From Roseiarcus sp963776665 (lineage in GTDB: Bacteria; Pseudomonadota; Alphaproteobacteria; Rhizobiales; Beijerinckiaceae): DNA of 64,000 nucleotides. Location of the stretch: NCBI GenBank assembly GCA_963776665.1, contig CAVZNQ010000022.1, positions 1 through 64,000 on the forward strand, given 5' to 3'. This document shows, piece by piece, positions 52,353-62,047 of the stretch; position 1 is the stretch's first letter; every line of letters begins with the position of its first letter. The translations under genes and the position numbers were made by a program. Below the pieces are notes generated by a model that made no database searches, was not told the DNA's origin, and was given only the letters and a program-made list of their open reading frames with translations.

Positions 52353-53276
52353 TCAAGCCAGATCGGTGTCGGTGACGGCGAGCGTCGCGGGCGAGGGCGC
52401 ATAGACGACCTCCCGGACGCCGAGCCATTTGCGTAATTCTCCCGCCGGCACGAGCTTGGGGCCCGGCGCGGGCGCGGTCCCCGGCGCGGGCTGGGGAAAG
52501 GCGGTCGAGCGCGCGGTGTGGAAGGTCACGTTCCCTTCGACCTTCTGCAGGAGCTGATGGATATGGCCGTTGAGGACGGTCACCGAGCCGAAGCGCGCGA
52601 GATAACTGAGCGCCTGAGCCGAATCCTCAGTGCCCCAACCCCATTCGGGCGCGATCATCCAGAGCGGGATATGGCAGAACACGACGATCGGCGTCGAAGC
52701 CGACTTGTCGCGCAAATCGTCCTCGAGCCATTCTAGCTGGTCGTGTCCGAGCGAGCCGAGGCCGTTCTTCTTGAGATCGACGACGTTGTTGAGCGACACA
52801 AAATGGACGCCGCCCTGGTCGAAGGAATACCAGCCGCCGCCTGCGCCCTTGCCGAAGCGATCGAAATAGGCGTCGCGCGTCTTGGCGTCGAGGATGTCGT
52901 GCTCCCCCGGAGCGTAGTGCACGTCGAGCTTGGCGCGACCGATCATTTGCAGCGCGTCGTCGAATTCGTTCGGCTTAGCGGTATGGGTAATGTCGCCGGT
53001 ATGGATCATGAAGGCGGGCTTTCCGGGCAACGCCGCGATCTTGTCGAGGGCGGCGTTGAGGGTGGCGCGCGCGTCCGGGTTGGCGGGCTTCTCGAAGCCG
53101 ATGTGGCTGTCCGAAATCTGGACGAAGGAAAAGCCTCCCTCCGCCGCGCTGGCTGCGCCGATCAGGCGCGAGGACGGCACGCCGCCAGCGACCGTCCAGA
53201 CGACGCCCGTCCCCGCCCACAGCATGCATTTCAGGGTCTGCCGGCGGTCAAGGCCGCCGTCGCGATCGTCAACCAT
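52353..53276 (-). CDS. Exported metallophosphoesterase
   Basis: 307 aa from the ATG at 53276. The leader DRRQTLKCMLWAGTGVVWTVAGG resembles a Tat signal (RRQ rather than RR-x-F-L). Calcineurin-like metal motifs are FVQISDSHIGF (D-x-H), IHTGDITHT (GD), APGEHDI (G-E-H instead of GNHE), VVFCHIPLW and VLNGHIHQ. It hydrolyses phosphoesters in the periplasm; substrate unknown. It is first in the operon with cytochrome c, sigma and anti-sigma genes. Confidence 0.9.
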   Translation of the reverse strand: MVDDRDGGLDRRQTLKCMLWAGTGVVWTVAGGVPSSRLIGAASAAEGGFSFVQISDSHIGFEKPANPDARATLNAALDKIAALPGKPAFMIHTGDITHTAKPNEFDDALQMIGRAKLDVHYAPGEHDILDAKTRDAYFDRFGKGAGGGWYSFDQGGVHFVSLNNVVDLKKNGLGSLGHDQLEWLEDDLRDKSASTPIVVFCHIPLWMIAPEWGWGTEDSAQALSYLARFGSVTVLNGHIHQLLQKVEGNVTFHTARSTAFPQPAPGTAPAPGPKLVPAGELRKWLGVREVVYAPSPATLAVTDTDLA

Positions 53277-53361
53277 TTTGTCTCTCCATGTCCGGCGAAA
53301 GGCGCCGTTCAAGGGAGAGGACTCTGGGAAGGCGCAGTTTATTCCCGGCGTGGAAGAAAAA

Positions 53362-54960
53362 TTATTGCGCCGCGACGCCGACCTTGAGCAGCCGATAGGT
53401 GATCGCGTCGACCAGCGCCTGGAACGACGCGTCGATGATGTTGCCCGAGACGCCGACCGTCGACCAGGTATCGCCGCTCTTGTCGCCGAATTCGATCAAG
53501 ACACGCGTCACCGCGTCGGTGCCGCCCTGGAACACCCGCACCCGGTAATCGCGCAGTTCGAGGTCCTCGATATATTTCTGGTAGGCCCCGAGGTCTTTGC
53601 GCAGCGCGAGATCGAGCGCGTTGACGGGGCCGTTGCCTTCGGCGGCCGAGATGAGCCGCTCCTCGCCGATGCGGATTTTGACCACCGCCTGCGACGCCGA
53701 ATAGGTCACGCCGGGCGCGACCAGCTTGCGCTCGACCCCGACATGGAAGCTCTCGACGGCGAAGAATTCCGGCACGCCGCCCAATATGCTGCGCGCCAGA
53801 AGCTCGAACGACGCGTCGGCCGCCTCGTAGGCGAAACCCTGCGCCTCGCGCGCCTTGACCTCGTCGAGCAGGCGCGTCAGGCGCGGATCGGACGGATCCG
53901 TTTCGACCCCTAGCCGACCGAGTTCGGCGAGCAGGTTCGAGCGCCCCGCCTGATCGGAGACAAGCACAGCGCGCTTGTTGCCGACGCTCTCGGGCGCCAC
54001 ATGCTCGTAAGTGCGCGGGTCCTTGGCGAGCGCGGATGCGTGAATGCCGGCCTTGGTGGCGAAGGCCGAGGCGCCGACGTAAGGCGCGTATCGGTTCGGC
54101 GCGCGGTTGAGCATTTCGTCGAATGCGCGCGAGACATGGGTGACCTGACGCAGCGCCTCAGGCGTGACGGCGGTCTCGAAGCGCTCCGCCAGTTCGGGCT
54201 TCAAAGCCAAGGTCGGGATGAGAGTGACGAGATTGGCGTTGCCGCACCGTTCCCCGAGCCCGTTCAGCGTGCCTTGCACCTGCCGCGCGCCCGCGCGGAC
54301 CGCCACGAGCGAGTTGGCGACCGCGTTGCCGGTGTCATTGTGCGCGTGGATGCCGAGATGCTCGCCCGGAATGACGCGCGCGACTTCGCCGACGATACGC
54401 TCGACCTCATGGGGAAGCGTTCCGCCGTTGGTGTCGCATAGGACCGCCCATTGCGCGCCGGCCTCAATCGCGGTCTTGGCGCAGAGAAGCGCGTATTTCG
54501 GATTGGCCTTGTAGCCGTCGAAGAAATGCTCGCAATCGACCATCGCCTCGCGGCCCGCGGCGACCGCGGCCTTCACGCTGTCGGCGATGCTCTCTAGGTT
54601 CTCCTCGAGCGTGCAGCCAAGCGCGACATGGACGTGATAGTCCCAGGTCTTGGCGACAAAGACGATCGCGTCGGCGTCGGCGGCGAGAAGCCCCGCGACG
54701 CCCGGATCGTTGGCGGCCGAGCGGCCCGGCCGCTTGGTCATGCCGAAGGCGCAGAAGCGCGCATGCTTGGTCGGCTTCTGCTTGAAGAATTCAGTGTCGA
54801 GCGGGTTCGCGCCCGGATAGCCGCCCTCGACATAGTCGATGCCGAGCCGGTCGAGCATCGCGGCGATATGGCGCTTGTCGTCGAGCGAGAAATCGACGCC
54901 GGTGGTCAGCGCGCCGTCGCGCATCGTCGTGTCGAACAGGTAGAGGCGTTCCTTGGCCAT
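53362..54960 (-). CDS. cimA: Citramalate synthase
   Basis: 532 aa. An isopropylmalate/citramalate synthase that condenses pyruvate and acetyl-CoA at the start of the threonine-independent isoleucine route. LYLFDTTMRDGALTTGVDFSLDDK (R-D and metal Asp), LGIDYVEGGYPGANP, VLCDTNGGTLPHE, LGIHAHNDTGNAVANSL (metal His pair) and GTLNGLGERCGNANL are seen; the C-terminal regulatory domain carries GNGPVNALDLALRKDL. Operon with cysS and a GNAT gene, 10 bp after the latter. Confidence 0.93.
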   Translation of the reverse strand: MAKERLYLFDTTMRDGALTTGVDFSLDDKRHIAAMLDRLGIDYVEGGYPGANPLDTEFFKQKPTKHARFCAFGMTKRPGRSAANDPGVAGLLAADADAIVFVAKTWDYHVHVALGCTLEENLESIADSVKAAVAAGREAMVDCEHFFDGYKANPKYALLCAKTAIEAGAQWAVLCDTNGGTLPHEVERIVGEVARVIPGEHLGIHAHNDTGNAVANSLVAVRAGARQVQGTLNGLGERCGNANLVTLIPTLALKPELAERFETAVTPEALRQVTHVSRAFDEMLNRAPNRYAPYVGASAFATKAGIHASALAKDPRTYEHVAPESVGNKRAVLVSDQAGRSNLLAELGRLGVETDPSDPRLTRLLDEVKAREAQGFAYEAADASFELLARSILGGVPEFFAVESFHVGVERKLVAPGVTYSASQAVVKIRIGEERLISAAEGNGPVNALDLALRKDLGAYQKYIEDLELRDYRVRVFQGGTDAVTRVLIEFGDKSGDTWSTVGVSGNIIDASFQALVDAITYRLLKVGVAAQ

Positions 54961-54970
54961 GGGGCTCTCG

Positions 54971-55471
54971 TCAATGCCGGGTCGGGGGCGCGGGCGCCGG
55001 GCCGAAGGTTTTGGTCATGGTCGTGTTCGCGAGCCATTGATCGCCGATCCGAACGAGATTGCGCTTCTGGGCCGTGAAGCCCTGACGCTCGAACAGCGGC
55101 TTGGCGACCTCGCTTGCCTCGGTGGTCAGGCGCTTCGCGCCGCGCCCCTGGGCGAGCCTTGTCAACGCGTCGACCAGCGCCCGGCCGACGCCCTGGCGGG
55201 CGAATTCGGGATCGACGAACAGCATGTCGATCTCCTCGCCGCCCTTGAGGCTGGCGAACCCGACGATCGTCCCGTCGATCACGGCGAGCAGGGTCAAGGC
55301 GCCGGCCAGCCGGGCGACGAAAGCCTCTTCGTCGTCGGCCCGCGACGCCCACGCCTCGCGCTGGTCGGCGTCGTAATCCTCGGCCGCCAGCTCCTCGATG
55401 CTTGCGCGGAAAATCTCGGCGCAACGCTTCGCGTCGGCCGGGACGTAGGGGCGAAGGGCGACCGCGCTCAT
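54971..55471 (-). CDS. GNAT family N-acetyltransferase
   Basis: 166 aa from the ATG at 55471, whose ATGA overlaps the reconstructed cysS stop. Acetyl-CoA binding motif A: IDMLFVDPEFARQGVGRALVDALTRLAQGRG (V-x-P-x-x-x-x-x-G-x-G). Other conserved parts are VIDGTIVGFASLKGGEE and LFERQGFTAQKRN. Without correcting the cysS frameshift at 55531 this frame appears fused to cysS, which I consider false. Substrate unknown. Confidence 0.88.
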   Translation of the reverse strand: MSAVALRPYVPADAKRCAEIFRASIEELAAEDYDADQREAWASRADDEEAFVARLAGALTLLAVIDGTIVGFASLKGGEEIDMLFVDPEFARQGVGRALVDALTRLAQGRGAKRLTTEASEVAKPLFERQGFTAQKRNLVRIGDQWLANTTMTKTFGPAPAPPTRH

Positions 55472-57125
55472 CGCTTGGGCTCCCAGGTCGTCGTGCCGTC
55501 CTTGTTGTCCTTGATGGCGACGCCGAAGGTCTGTAAGCTTGTCGCGTAACCGGTCAGACTCGGCCCAATTTTTAGCCGCGCGGGCGGCTGTGCGGTCGGC
55601 GATAATCTTATCAACTTCCTTTTCGAATGCGGCGCCCGTCACATTCCCAACCGTCACAACTCCTGCATCGTTAATGACCACACGATACCCGTCCTGCTCG
55701 ATTTGAGCTCGCAGTGCGTTGGCGACCGAGAATATCCCGTTCGCTGTTGCGGCGCGAAGCTGCAGCACGCGCCTTTCAGCGTCCGAGCCGGGCAGGATCT
55801 GAGGCCCGGATTTAAATAAGTTTGCGCTGAATCCAGGATCAAAATACCCGGGCTTGTCCAAATGTTGGAAGCCGAGCAGTCGCGCTGACGCGGCAAAGCT
55901 CTTGCGCTCTATTTCTCCGCCAGCTTGGGCCCTCTCGTACAAATCTCGCAGCCGCGCGAGCGCCAGAGGCGTATTTAGATCGTCAGACAGCGCGTCGATC
56001 ACAGCTGTGTCGGCGTGGCTCTTGTCCTCGAAATTCACGTCAAAGTCGAACCACACGATGATCGATTCCGCCCAGTGGCGCAATTCGGTCATAGCTGAGA
56101 TCACCCCATCTCTTCGCCAGTCGATTGGCTGCCGATAGTGCGTCCGCAGCATGTTTAGCCGAAGAGCGTCTCCAGGGTACTGGAGCAGCAATTCGTGGAT
56201 CGTCACGAAGTTGCCGGCGCTCTTCGCCATCTTCTCGCCTTCGACCTGCAGGAAGCCGTTGTGCATCCAGACATTGGCCATGCGCTTCGAGCCGAAGACG
56301 GAGCAGGACTGCGCGATCTCGTTCTCGTGGTGGGGAAAGACGAGATCGATCCCGCCGCCGTGAATGTCGAACACGTTGCGGCTCGGGTCATCGCATGTGA
56401 GCCCGCCGCCGAACGGTTCGAGCAGCGTCGCCGTCGCCATCGCCGAGCACTCGATATGCCAGCCGGGACGGCCCAACGTCGCGATACCCGCCGGACTCGG
56501 CCAGCCCGGCTCGTTGGGCTTTGACGGCTTCCACAACACGAAGTCCATCGGGTCGCGCTTGTATGGCGCAACGTCGACCCGCGCGCCGGCCAGCATCTCG
56601 TCGAGCGAACGGCGGGCGAGCGCGCCATAGCGTGGCGCGCCGGGCAGTTTGTCCATCGCCGAGGGCGAGAACAGCACGTGATCCTCGGCCACATAGGCGA
56701 CGCCGAGGGCGACGAGCCGCTCGATCATGCCGCGCATCTCCCCGATAAATTGCGTGGCGCGCGGCTCTTCGTCGCGGCGGGAGGCAGCCGAGAGCGGCGA
56801 CGTCGTCATGGAACTGGCGCTCGGTCGCCTCCGTCACCTTGGCGATCGCCTCGTTCAGCGGCAGGTCGGGATAGTCGCGCGCGGCCCGCGCATTGATCTT
56901 GTCATCGACGTCGGTGATGTTGCGGACGTAAATGACGTGTTCCGCGCCATAGAGATGGCGGAGCAGGCGGAACAGCACGTCGAACACGATGACCGGCCGG
57001 GCGTTGCCGATATGGGCGAAGTCATAGACCGTCGGGCCGCAGACGTAGAGCCTGACCGCATTGCGGTCGATCGGTTTGAATTCCTCCTTCCGTCGAGTCA
57101 GGGTGTTGTGGAGACGAAGCGTCAT
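55468..57125 (-). pseudogene. cysS: Cysteinyl-tRNA synthetase with two +1 frameshifts
   Basis: N-terminus LRLHNTLTRRKEEFKPID, YVCGPTVYDFAHIGNARPVIVFDVL (zinc Cys and HIGN signature), VRNITDVDDKI. Near 56774 an extra base breaks the frame after AALGCLPP; repaired, it continues DEEPRATQFIGEM, WHIECSAMA, FDIHGGGIDLVFPHHENEIAQ, KMAKSAGNFVTI (KMSKS-type loop). A second extra base at 55531 separates RDKLT from TFGVAIKDNKDGTTTWEPKR-stop. This enzyme is normally essential, so two disabling frameshifts argue for sequence error or a second copy. The section at about 55540–56190 is visibly lower in GC than its flanks. Confidence 0.9.
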
Positions 57126-57675
57126 GCGGCCTCCGACGGCTTTCCCGCCGCTGGCGAGGCGTTCGGACTGCGGGTTGGACGGCTCGGGGTCATCGGGAAC
57201 TCTTCAAGCGTCGTCTCGGTGTCTGACAGCGCAATGTCGCGCCGCCCGGATTGGCCGGATGATCGCTTCTCGATGGCTTTAAAGGATAAGGAGACGCGAA
57301 CCAGCCAGCTTGAGCTAGCGGCTAATGATGCAAATCCGGATAATGCGGAGCGCGGGCGTCATGACGCGCATGCAATGGCGAGACGGGACTCGCTTGTCAA
57401 GAGAGCGCAACAAAATGTTTCGTTTTTCCGAATTGCCAGCTATGATGAGCCGGGCGCGGGAAATGGCGAGGTTCTGAACGGCGCGGATTGCGCGGAGTGC
57501 GCGAAGCGGAAAACGGCGAAATAAAAACACGATCAAACCTTTGAAAAGCAGCGATTCCGCGAAATGGCGCCATTTCGCGCTCAATGATTTCAATGGCTTG
57601 TCGCCCCAGACACGCAGCGTTTCGGCCCGGCTGGCGCGAATTTCGCTTCGTCGGGCGCAATAAACGGGGGAAATC
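57126..57675. other. Intergenic region; one weak small reading frame
   Basis: 550 bp between the divergent cysS and arginase genes. It should contain both promoters. A plus-strand frame 57273–57524 (83 codons, starting MALKDKETRTSQLELAAND) is preceded by no convincing ribosome binding site and resembles no family I know; its base composition is lower in GC than the flanks. I do not call it a gene. No tRNA or riboswitch seen. Confidence 0.4.
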
Positions 57676-58680
57676 TTGAGCCGGAAATCGAGCGGCGAGG
57701 GCGATCCTGCCAGGGAGGGGGGTAAGGCGCGCCCGCAAGCAATCGCCGTCCTCGGCGCGCCGGTCGAAGCGGGGGCTGGCGTCCCCGGCGCTGCGATGGG
57801 GCCAGCGATGCTGCGCACGGCCGGGATCGTCAGGGCGCTCCGGGACCTCGGCTGCGACGTCGAGGACCGCGGCGATCTCTCGCCTCCCCCTCCGCTTGCC
57901 CACGCTGCGGTTCCTGAAGGCAGGGCGCATCACTTCGCCCATGTCTCGGCCTGGGCGCGCGTGCTGGCGCGGGCGACCTATGCGATTGCCCGTTCCGGGC
58001 GGACGCCGATCGTGCTCGGCGGCGATCACAGCCTGGCGATGGGCTCGATCGGCGGTCTGGCGCGGTACGCGGCCGAGGCGGGGCGGGAGCTATTCGTTCT
58101 TTGGCTCGACGCCCATTCGGACTTCAACTCGCCGCTGACCTCGCCGTCCGGCAACATGCACGGCATGTCGCTGGCCATGCTGTGTCGCGAGCCGGGGTTG
58201 GAGGCGGTGTTTGGCGACGAGCCGCACGGGTTCATCGAGCCCGGCCGGCTGCACCTGTTCGGAATTCGTTCAATCGATTCGGGCGAACGGCGGCTGTTGC
58301 GAGACCGCGGCGTTGACGTCGTCGACATGCGGATGCTTGACGAGCATGGCTTCGCCGTCTCGATCCGCCGCATTATCGATCGGGTTCGCGCCCGCAATGG
58401 CCTGTTGCATGTCAGTTTGGACGTCGACTTTCTCGATCCGGCGATCGCGCCGGGCGTCGGCACCGCAGTTCCCGGCGGGGCGACTTACCGCGAGGCCCAC
58501 TTGGTGATGGAGCTTTTGTATGAATCCAGTCTCTCGCCGTCGCTGGATATCGTCGAGCTCAACCCGTTCCTCGACGAGCGAGGCAAAAGCGCGCTCCTGC
58601 TGGTCGACCTGACCGCCAGCCTGTTCGGCCGGCAGGTCTATCCGACCGCGCGTCCTGCGGACCCGGGCGTCGCCGGATGA
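57676..58680 (+). CDS. rocF: Arginase
   Basis: 334 aa if it starts at the TTG at 57676, which follows GGGGGAAATC. The first about 20 residues are not conserved, and the domain begins AIAVLGAPVEAGAG. Ureohydrolase metal motifs are VLGGDHSLAMGS, VLWLDAHSDFNSP (DAHxD), GNMHGMSL and HVSLDVDFLDPAIAPGVGT (SxDxDxxDP). Arginine is split to ornithine and urea. The length and the DIVELNPFLDERGKSA end fit arginase rather than agmatinase. Divergent from cysS. Confidence 0.9.
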   Translation: MSRKSSGEGDPAREGGKARPQAIAVLGAPVEAGAGVPGAAMGPAMLRTAGIVRALRDLGCDVEDRGDLSPPPPLAHAAVPEGRAHHFAHVSAWARVLARATYAIARSGRTPIVLGGDHSLAMGSIGGLARYAAEAGRELFVLWLDAHSDFNSPLTSPSGNMHGMSLAMLCREPGLEAVFGDEPHGFIEPGRLHLFGIRSIDSGERRLLRDRGVDVVDMRMLDEHGFAVSIRRIIDRVRARNGLLHVSLDVDFLDPAIAPGVGTAVPGGATYREAHLVMELLYESSLSPSLDIVELNPFLDERGKSALLLVDLTASLFGRQVYPTARPADPGVAG

Positions 58681-58854
58681 GCTCCGGGCGTGGCGGCGAG
58701 GCGGAATTTAAGCTGTTATCGTGGAGGAGCATTGGATCGAGCGGATGAGCCTCCCGGGCCCTGCGCCAAAAGTTTGGCTTGATCACGTGCGGCGATAGGA
58801 CGATAGCACCCGGCGAAACTCATCAGGCGGGTCTCGAACTTCGGAAGAAACTCT

Positions 58855-59820
58855 ATGGCGCGGAAGAAGATTGCATTGATCGGCGCTGGTCAGATCGGCG
58901 GAACGCTGGCGCATCTGGCGGCGATGAAGGAACTCGGCGACATCGTCCTGTTCGACATTGTCGACGGCGTGCCGCAGGGGAAGGCGCTGGATTTGGCCGA
59001 ATCGACCCCGGTTGAGGGCGTCAACGCGCGCTTGGCGGGCGCAAGCGACTACGGCGCAATCGCTGGCGCGGATGTCGTCATTGTCACCGCCGGGGTTCCA
59101 AGGAAGCCCGGGATGAGCCGCGACGATCTGCTCGGCATCAATTTGAAGGTGATGGACGCCGTCGCGGCGGGCATTAAGACGCATGCTCAGGATGCATTCG
59201 TCATCTGCATCACCAACCCGCTCGACGCTATGGTGTGGGCGCTGCAGAAGTTCTGCGGCCTGTCGGCCAACAAGGTCGTCGGCATGGCCGGCGTGCTCGA
59301 TTCCGCCCGTTTTCGCTATTTCCTGGCCGAGGAGTTCAATGTGTCGGTCGAGGATGTGACTGCGTTCGTGCTCGGCGGGCATGGCGACGATATGGTGCCG
59401 TCCGTCCGCTATTCGACTGTGGCCGGTATTCCGCTGCCCGATCTAGTTAAAATGGGCTGGACGACGCAGACCAAACTCGACGCCATCGTCGAGCGCACCC
59501 GGAAGGGAGGAGGCGAGATCGTCAACCTGCTGAAGACCGGCTCAGCTTTCTACGCCCCTGCCGCTTCGGCGATCGCAATGGCCGAATCCTACCTCAAGGA
59601 TCAGCGCCGGGTGCTGCCCTGCGCCGCGCTGCTCACCGGTCAGTACGGCGTCGAGGGGGCCTACGTCGGGGTCCCGGTGGTGATCGGCGCGGGCGGCGTC
59701 GAGCGCATTATCGAAATTGCCTTCGACGAGGCCGAGAAGACGATGTTCGCCAAGTCGGTCGCAGCGGTCCATACCCTGATGGAGGCCTGCAAGGCGATCA
59801 ATCCCGCGCTCGCCGGCTGA
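58855..59820 (+). CDS. mdh: Malate dehydrogenase (NAD-dependent, LDH-like)
   Basis: 321 aa. NAD motif KIALIGAGQIGGTLAHLA with acidic LFDIVDG, substrate loop TAGVPRKPGMSRDDLL (Arg pair), ICITNPLDAMVWAL, VVGMAGVLDSARFRYFLAEEF and catalytic His in VLGGHGDDMVPS. It is the first gene of the mdh–sucC–sucD–sucA TCA operon, a standard alphaproteobacterial order. The upstream 170 bp are non-coding and presumably carry the operon promoter. Confidence 0.97.
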   Translation: MARKKIALIGAGQIGGTLAHLAAMKELGDIVLFDIVDGVPQGKALDLAESTPVEGVNARLAGASDYGAIAGADVVIVTAGVPRKPGMSRDDLLGINLKVMDAVAAGIKTHAQDAFVICITNPLDAMVWALQKFCGLSANKVVGMAGVLDSARFRYFLAEEFNVSVEDVTAFVLGGHGDDMVPSVRYSTVAGIPLPDLVKMGWTTQTKLDAIVERTRKGGGEIVNLLKTGSAFYAPAASAIAMAESYLKDQRRVLPCAALLTGQYGVEGAYVGVPVVIGAGGVERIIEIAFDEAEKTMFAKSVAAVHTLMEACKAINPALAG

Positions 59821-59882
59821 TATTTGTTTCAGGCGCCCCCGCTATCGGCGGGCGGTCCCTTTGTCTTGAGGTCTTCGCTGCG

Positions 59883-61088
59883 ATGAACATCCATGAATAC
59901 CAGGCCAAGGCGGTGCTCAGAGCCTTCGGCGTCCCGATCGCCGCTGGTTTTCCCGCTTTTGGAGTTGAAGAAGCGGTCGAGGGAGCGCGGAAGCTCGGGG
60001 GCCCGCTTTGGGTGGTGAAGAGCCAGATCCACGCGGGCGGGCGTGGCAAGGGCCGCTTCAAGCAAGCCTCGGCGGGCGACAAAGGAGGCGTTCGGCTCGC
60101 CAGGTCGGTCGATGAAGTCAAGACATTCGCGGGGCAGATGCTGGGAGCGACGCTGGTCACGGTGCAAACCGGCCCTCACGGCAAGCAGGTCAATCGGCTC
60201 TACATCGAAGACGGGGCCACGATCGACAAGGAACTCTACCTCTCGGCGCTCGTCGACCGCCAGAAGAGCCGGGTGGCGTTCGTCCTCTCGACCGAGGGCG
60301 GCGTCAACATCGAGGAGGTCGCCCACCACGCGCCTGAAAAGATCCATAGCTTCGCCGTCGATCCGGCTACCGGGATCATGCCGCATCACGGCCGCGCCGC
60401 CGCCGGCGCGCTCGGGCTCACCGGCGACCTCGCCAAGCAGACGGAAAGCCTCATCGCCAAGCTCTACGCCGCCTTCCTAGCCAAAGACATGTCAATGCTG
60501 GAGATCAATCCGCTGATCGTCATGTCGAATGGCCAACTGCGCGTCCTCGACGCCAAGGTCTCTTTCGACGACAACGCCCTCTACCGGCATCCCGATGTCG
60601 CCGCGCTTCGCGACGAGAGCGAGGAGGACGCCAAGGAGATCGAAGCCTCGAAGCACGATCTCAACTATGTCGCGCTCGAGGGGTCCATCGGCTGCATGGT
60701 CAACGGCGCCGGGCTTGCGATGGCGACGATGGACATCATCAAGCTTTACGGGGAGAGCCCGGCGAATTTTCTCGACGTTGGCGGCGGCGCCTCGAAGGAC
60801 AAGGTCACCGCCGCGTTCAAGATCATCACCGCCGACCCGAACGTGAAAGGCATCCTCGTCAATATTTTTGGCGGCATCATGCGCTGCGACATCATCGCTG
60901 AGGGCGTCATCGCGGCGGTGAAAGAAGTAGGGCTTAAGGTTCCGCTGGTGGTGCGCCTTGAGGGCACCAACGTCGACCTCGGCAAGAAGATCATCCGCGA
61001 CTCCGGCCTCAACGTGATTCCGGCGGACGACCTCGACGACGCGGCGCAGAAGATTGTGAACGCAGTGAAAAAGGGTCTGACGCTCTGA
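59883..61088 (+). CDS. sucC: Succinyl-CoA synthetase (ADP-forming) beta subunit
   Basis: 401 aa. ATP-grasp N-terminal domain (MNIHEYQAKAVLRAFGVPIAAG, VVKSQIHAGGRGKGRFKQA), metal/nucleotide region MLEINPLIVMSNGQLRVLDAKVSFDDNALYRHP, and the CoA-ligase power-helix region FLDVGGGASKDKVTAAFKII with NIFGGIMRCDIIAEG. Converts succinyl-CoA to succinate with ATP formation. The sucC/sucD/sucA surroundings argue for succinyl-CoA synthetase rather than malate thiokinase. Confidence 0.96.
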   Translation: MNIHEYQAKAVLRAFGVPIAAGFPAFGVEEAVEGARKLGGPLWVVKSQIHAGGRGKGRFKQASAGDKGGVRLARSVDEVKTFAGQMLGATLVTVQTGPHGKQVNRLYIEDGATIDKELYLSALVDRQKSRVAFVLSTEGGVNIEEVAHHAPEKIHSFAVDPATGIMPHHGRAAAGALGLTGDLAKQTESLIAKLYAAFLAKDMSMLEINPLIVMSNGQLRVLDAKVSFDDNALYRHPDVAALRDESEEDAKEIEASKHDLNYVALEGSIGCMVNGAGLAMATMDIIKLYGESPANFLDVGGGASKDKVTAAFKIITADPNVKGILVNIFGGIMRCDIIAEGVIAAVKEVGLKVPLVVRLEGTNVDLGKKIIRDSGLNVIPADDLDDAAQKIVNAVKKGLTL

Positions 61089-61144
61089 AGGCGGCCGCCT
61101 TCGTCTATTCCGACCGTCGCCTCCCATCTGGGTGAAAGTCCGAC

Positions 61145-62032
61145 ATGTCCATCCTTGTCAACGCCGACACCAAAGTCATCACCCAGGGCTTCACTGGCAA
61201 GAACGGCACGTTCCATTCCGAGCAGGCGATGGCTTACGGCACCAAACTGGTGGGGGGCGTTTCGCCGGGCAAAGGCGGTTCGATCCATCTCGGACTGCCG
61301 GTTTTCGATACCGTCACGGAGGCGCGGGAGAAAACCGGCGCCGACGCGAGCGTGATCTACGTGCCTCCGCCCGGCGCGGCGGATGCGATCTGTGAGGCGA
61401 TTGACGCTGAGATCCCCCTCATCGTTTGCATCACCGAAGGCATCCCCGTTCTGGACATGGCGCGGGTCAAGCGGTCGCTTCAAGGGTCGAAATCGGTCCT
61501 CGTCGGCCCGAACTGCCCAGGGGTAATGACCGCCGGCGAATGCAAGATCGGCATCATGCCGGGCAACATCTTTTCGCGCGGCAGCGTCGGGGTCGTGTCG
61601 CGCTCGGGCACCCTGACCTACGAGGCGGTGTTCCAGACCACTCGGGAGGGTCTTGGGCAGACGACGGCCGTCGGCATCGGTGGCGATCCGATCAAGGGCT
61701 TGGAATTCGTCGACGCGCTCGCCATGTTTCTTGCGGATCCGCAAACAAAATCGATCGTGATGATCGGGGAGATCGGCGGCCAGGCTGAAGAAGACGCCGC
61801 CGAGTTTCTGAAGAGCGAGGCCAAGCGCGGTCGGTCGAAGCCGGTCGTCGGCTTTATTGCCGGTCGCACCGCCCCTTCCGGCCGCCGCATGGGACATGCC
61901 GGCGCGATCATCGCCGGCGGCAAAGGGGGCGCCGAGGACAAGATCGCGGCTATGGAAGCGGCAGGCGTCCGCGTCTCGCCGTCTCCCGCGCGGCTGGGCA
62001 AGACATTGGTCGATCTATTGAACGGAAGATAA
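61145..62032 (+). CDS. sucD: Succinyl-CoA synthetase alpha subunit
   Basis: 295 aa. MSILVNADTKVITQGFTGKNGTFHSEQAMAYGTKLVGGVSPGKGG (CoA-binding Rossmann), VYVPPPGAADAICEAID-like second strand, GPNCPGVMTAGECKIGIMPG, GVVSRSGTLTYEAV and the phosphohistidine loop GRTAPSGRRMGHAGAIIAGGKGGAEDK. It forms the heteromer with SucC. 56 bp after sucC and 15 bp before sucA. Confidence 0.97.
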   Translation: MSILVNADTKVITQGFTGKNGTFHSEQAMAYGTKLVGGVSPGKGGSIHLGLPVFDTVTEAREKTGADASVIYVPPPGAADAICEAIDAEIPLIVCITEGIPVLDMARVKRSLQGSKSVLVGPNCPGVMTAGECKIGIMPGNIFSRGSVGVVSRSGTLTYEAVFQTTREGLGQTTAVGIGGDPIKGLEFVDALAMFLADPQTKSIVMIGEIGGQAEEDAAEFLKSEAKRGRSKPVVGFIAGRTAPSGRRMGHAGAIIAGGKGGAEDKIAAMEAAGVRVSPSPARLGKTLVDLLNGR

Positions 62033-62047
62033 GAGAGTTCGCTTCCC

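Noticed and set aside
54971..56809. CysS–GNAT fusion protein
   Set aside because: The apparent fusion disappears when the extra base at 55531 is removed; cysS then ends normally and overlaps the GNAT start by ATGA.
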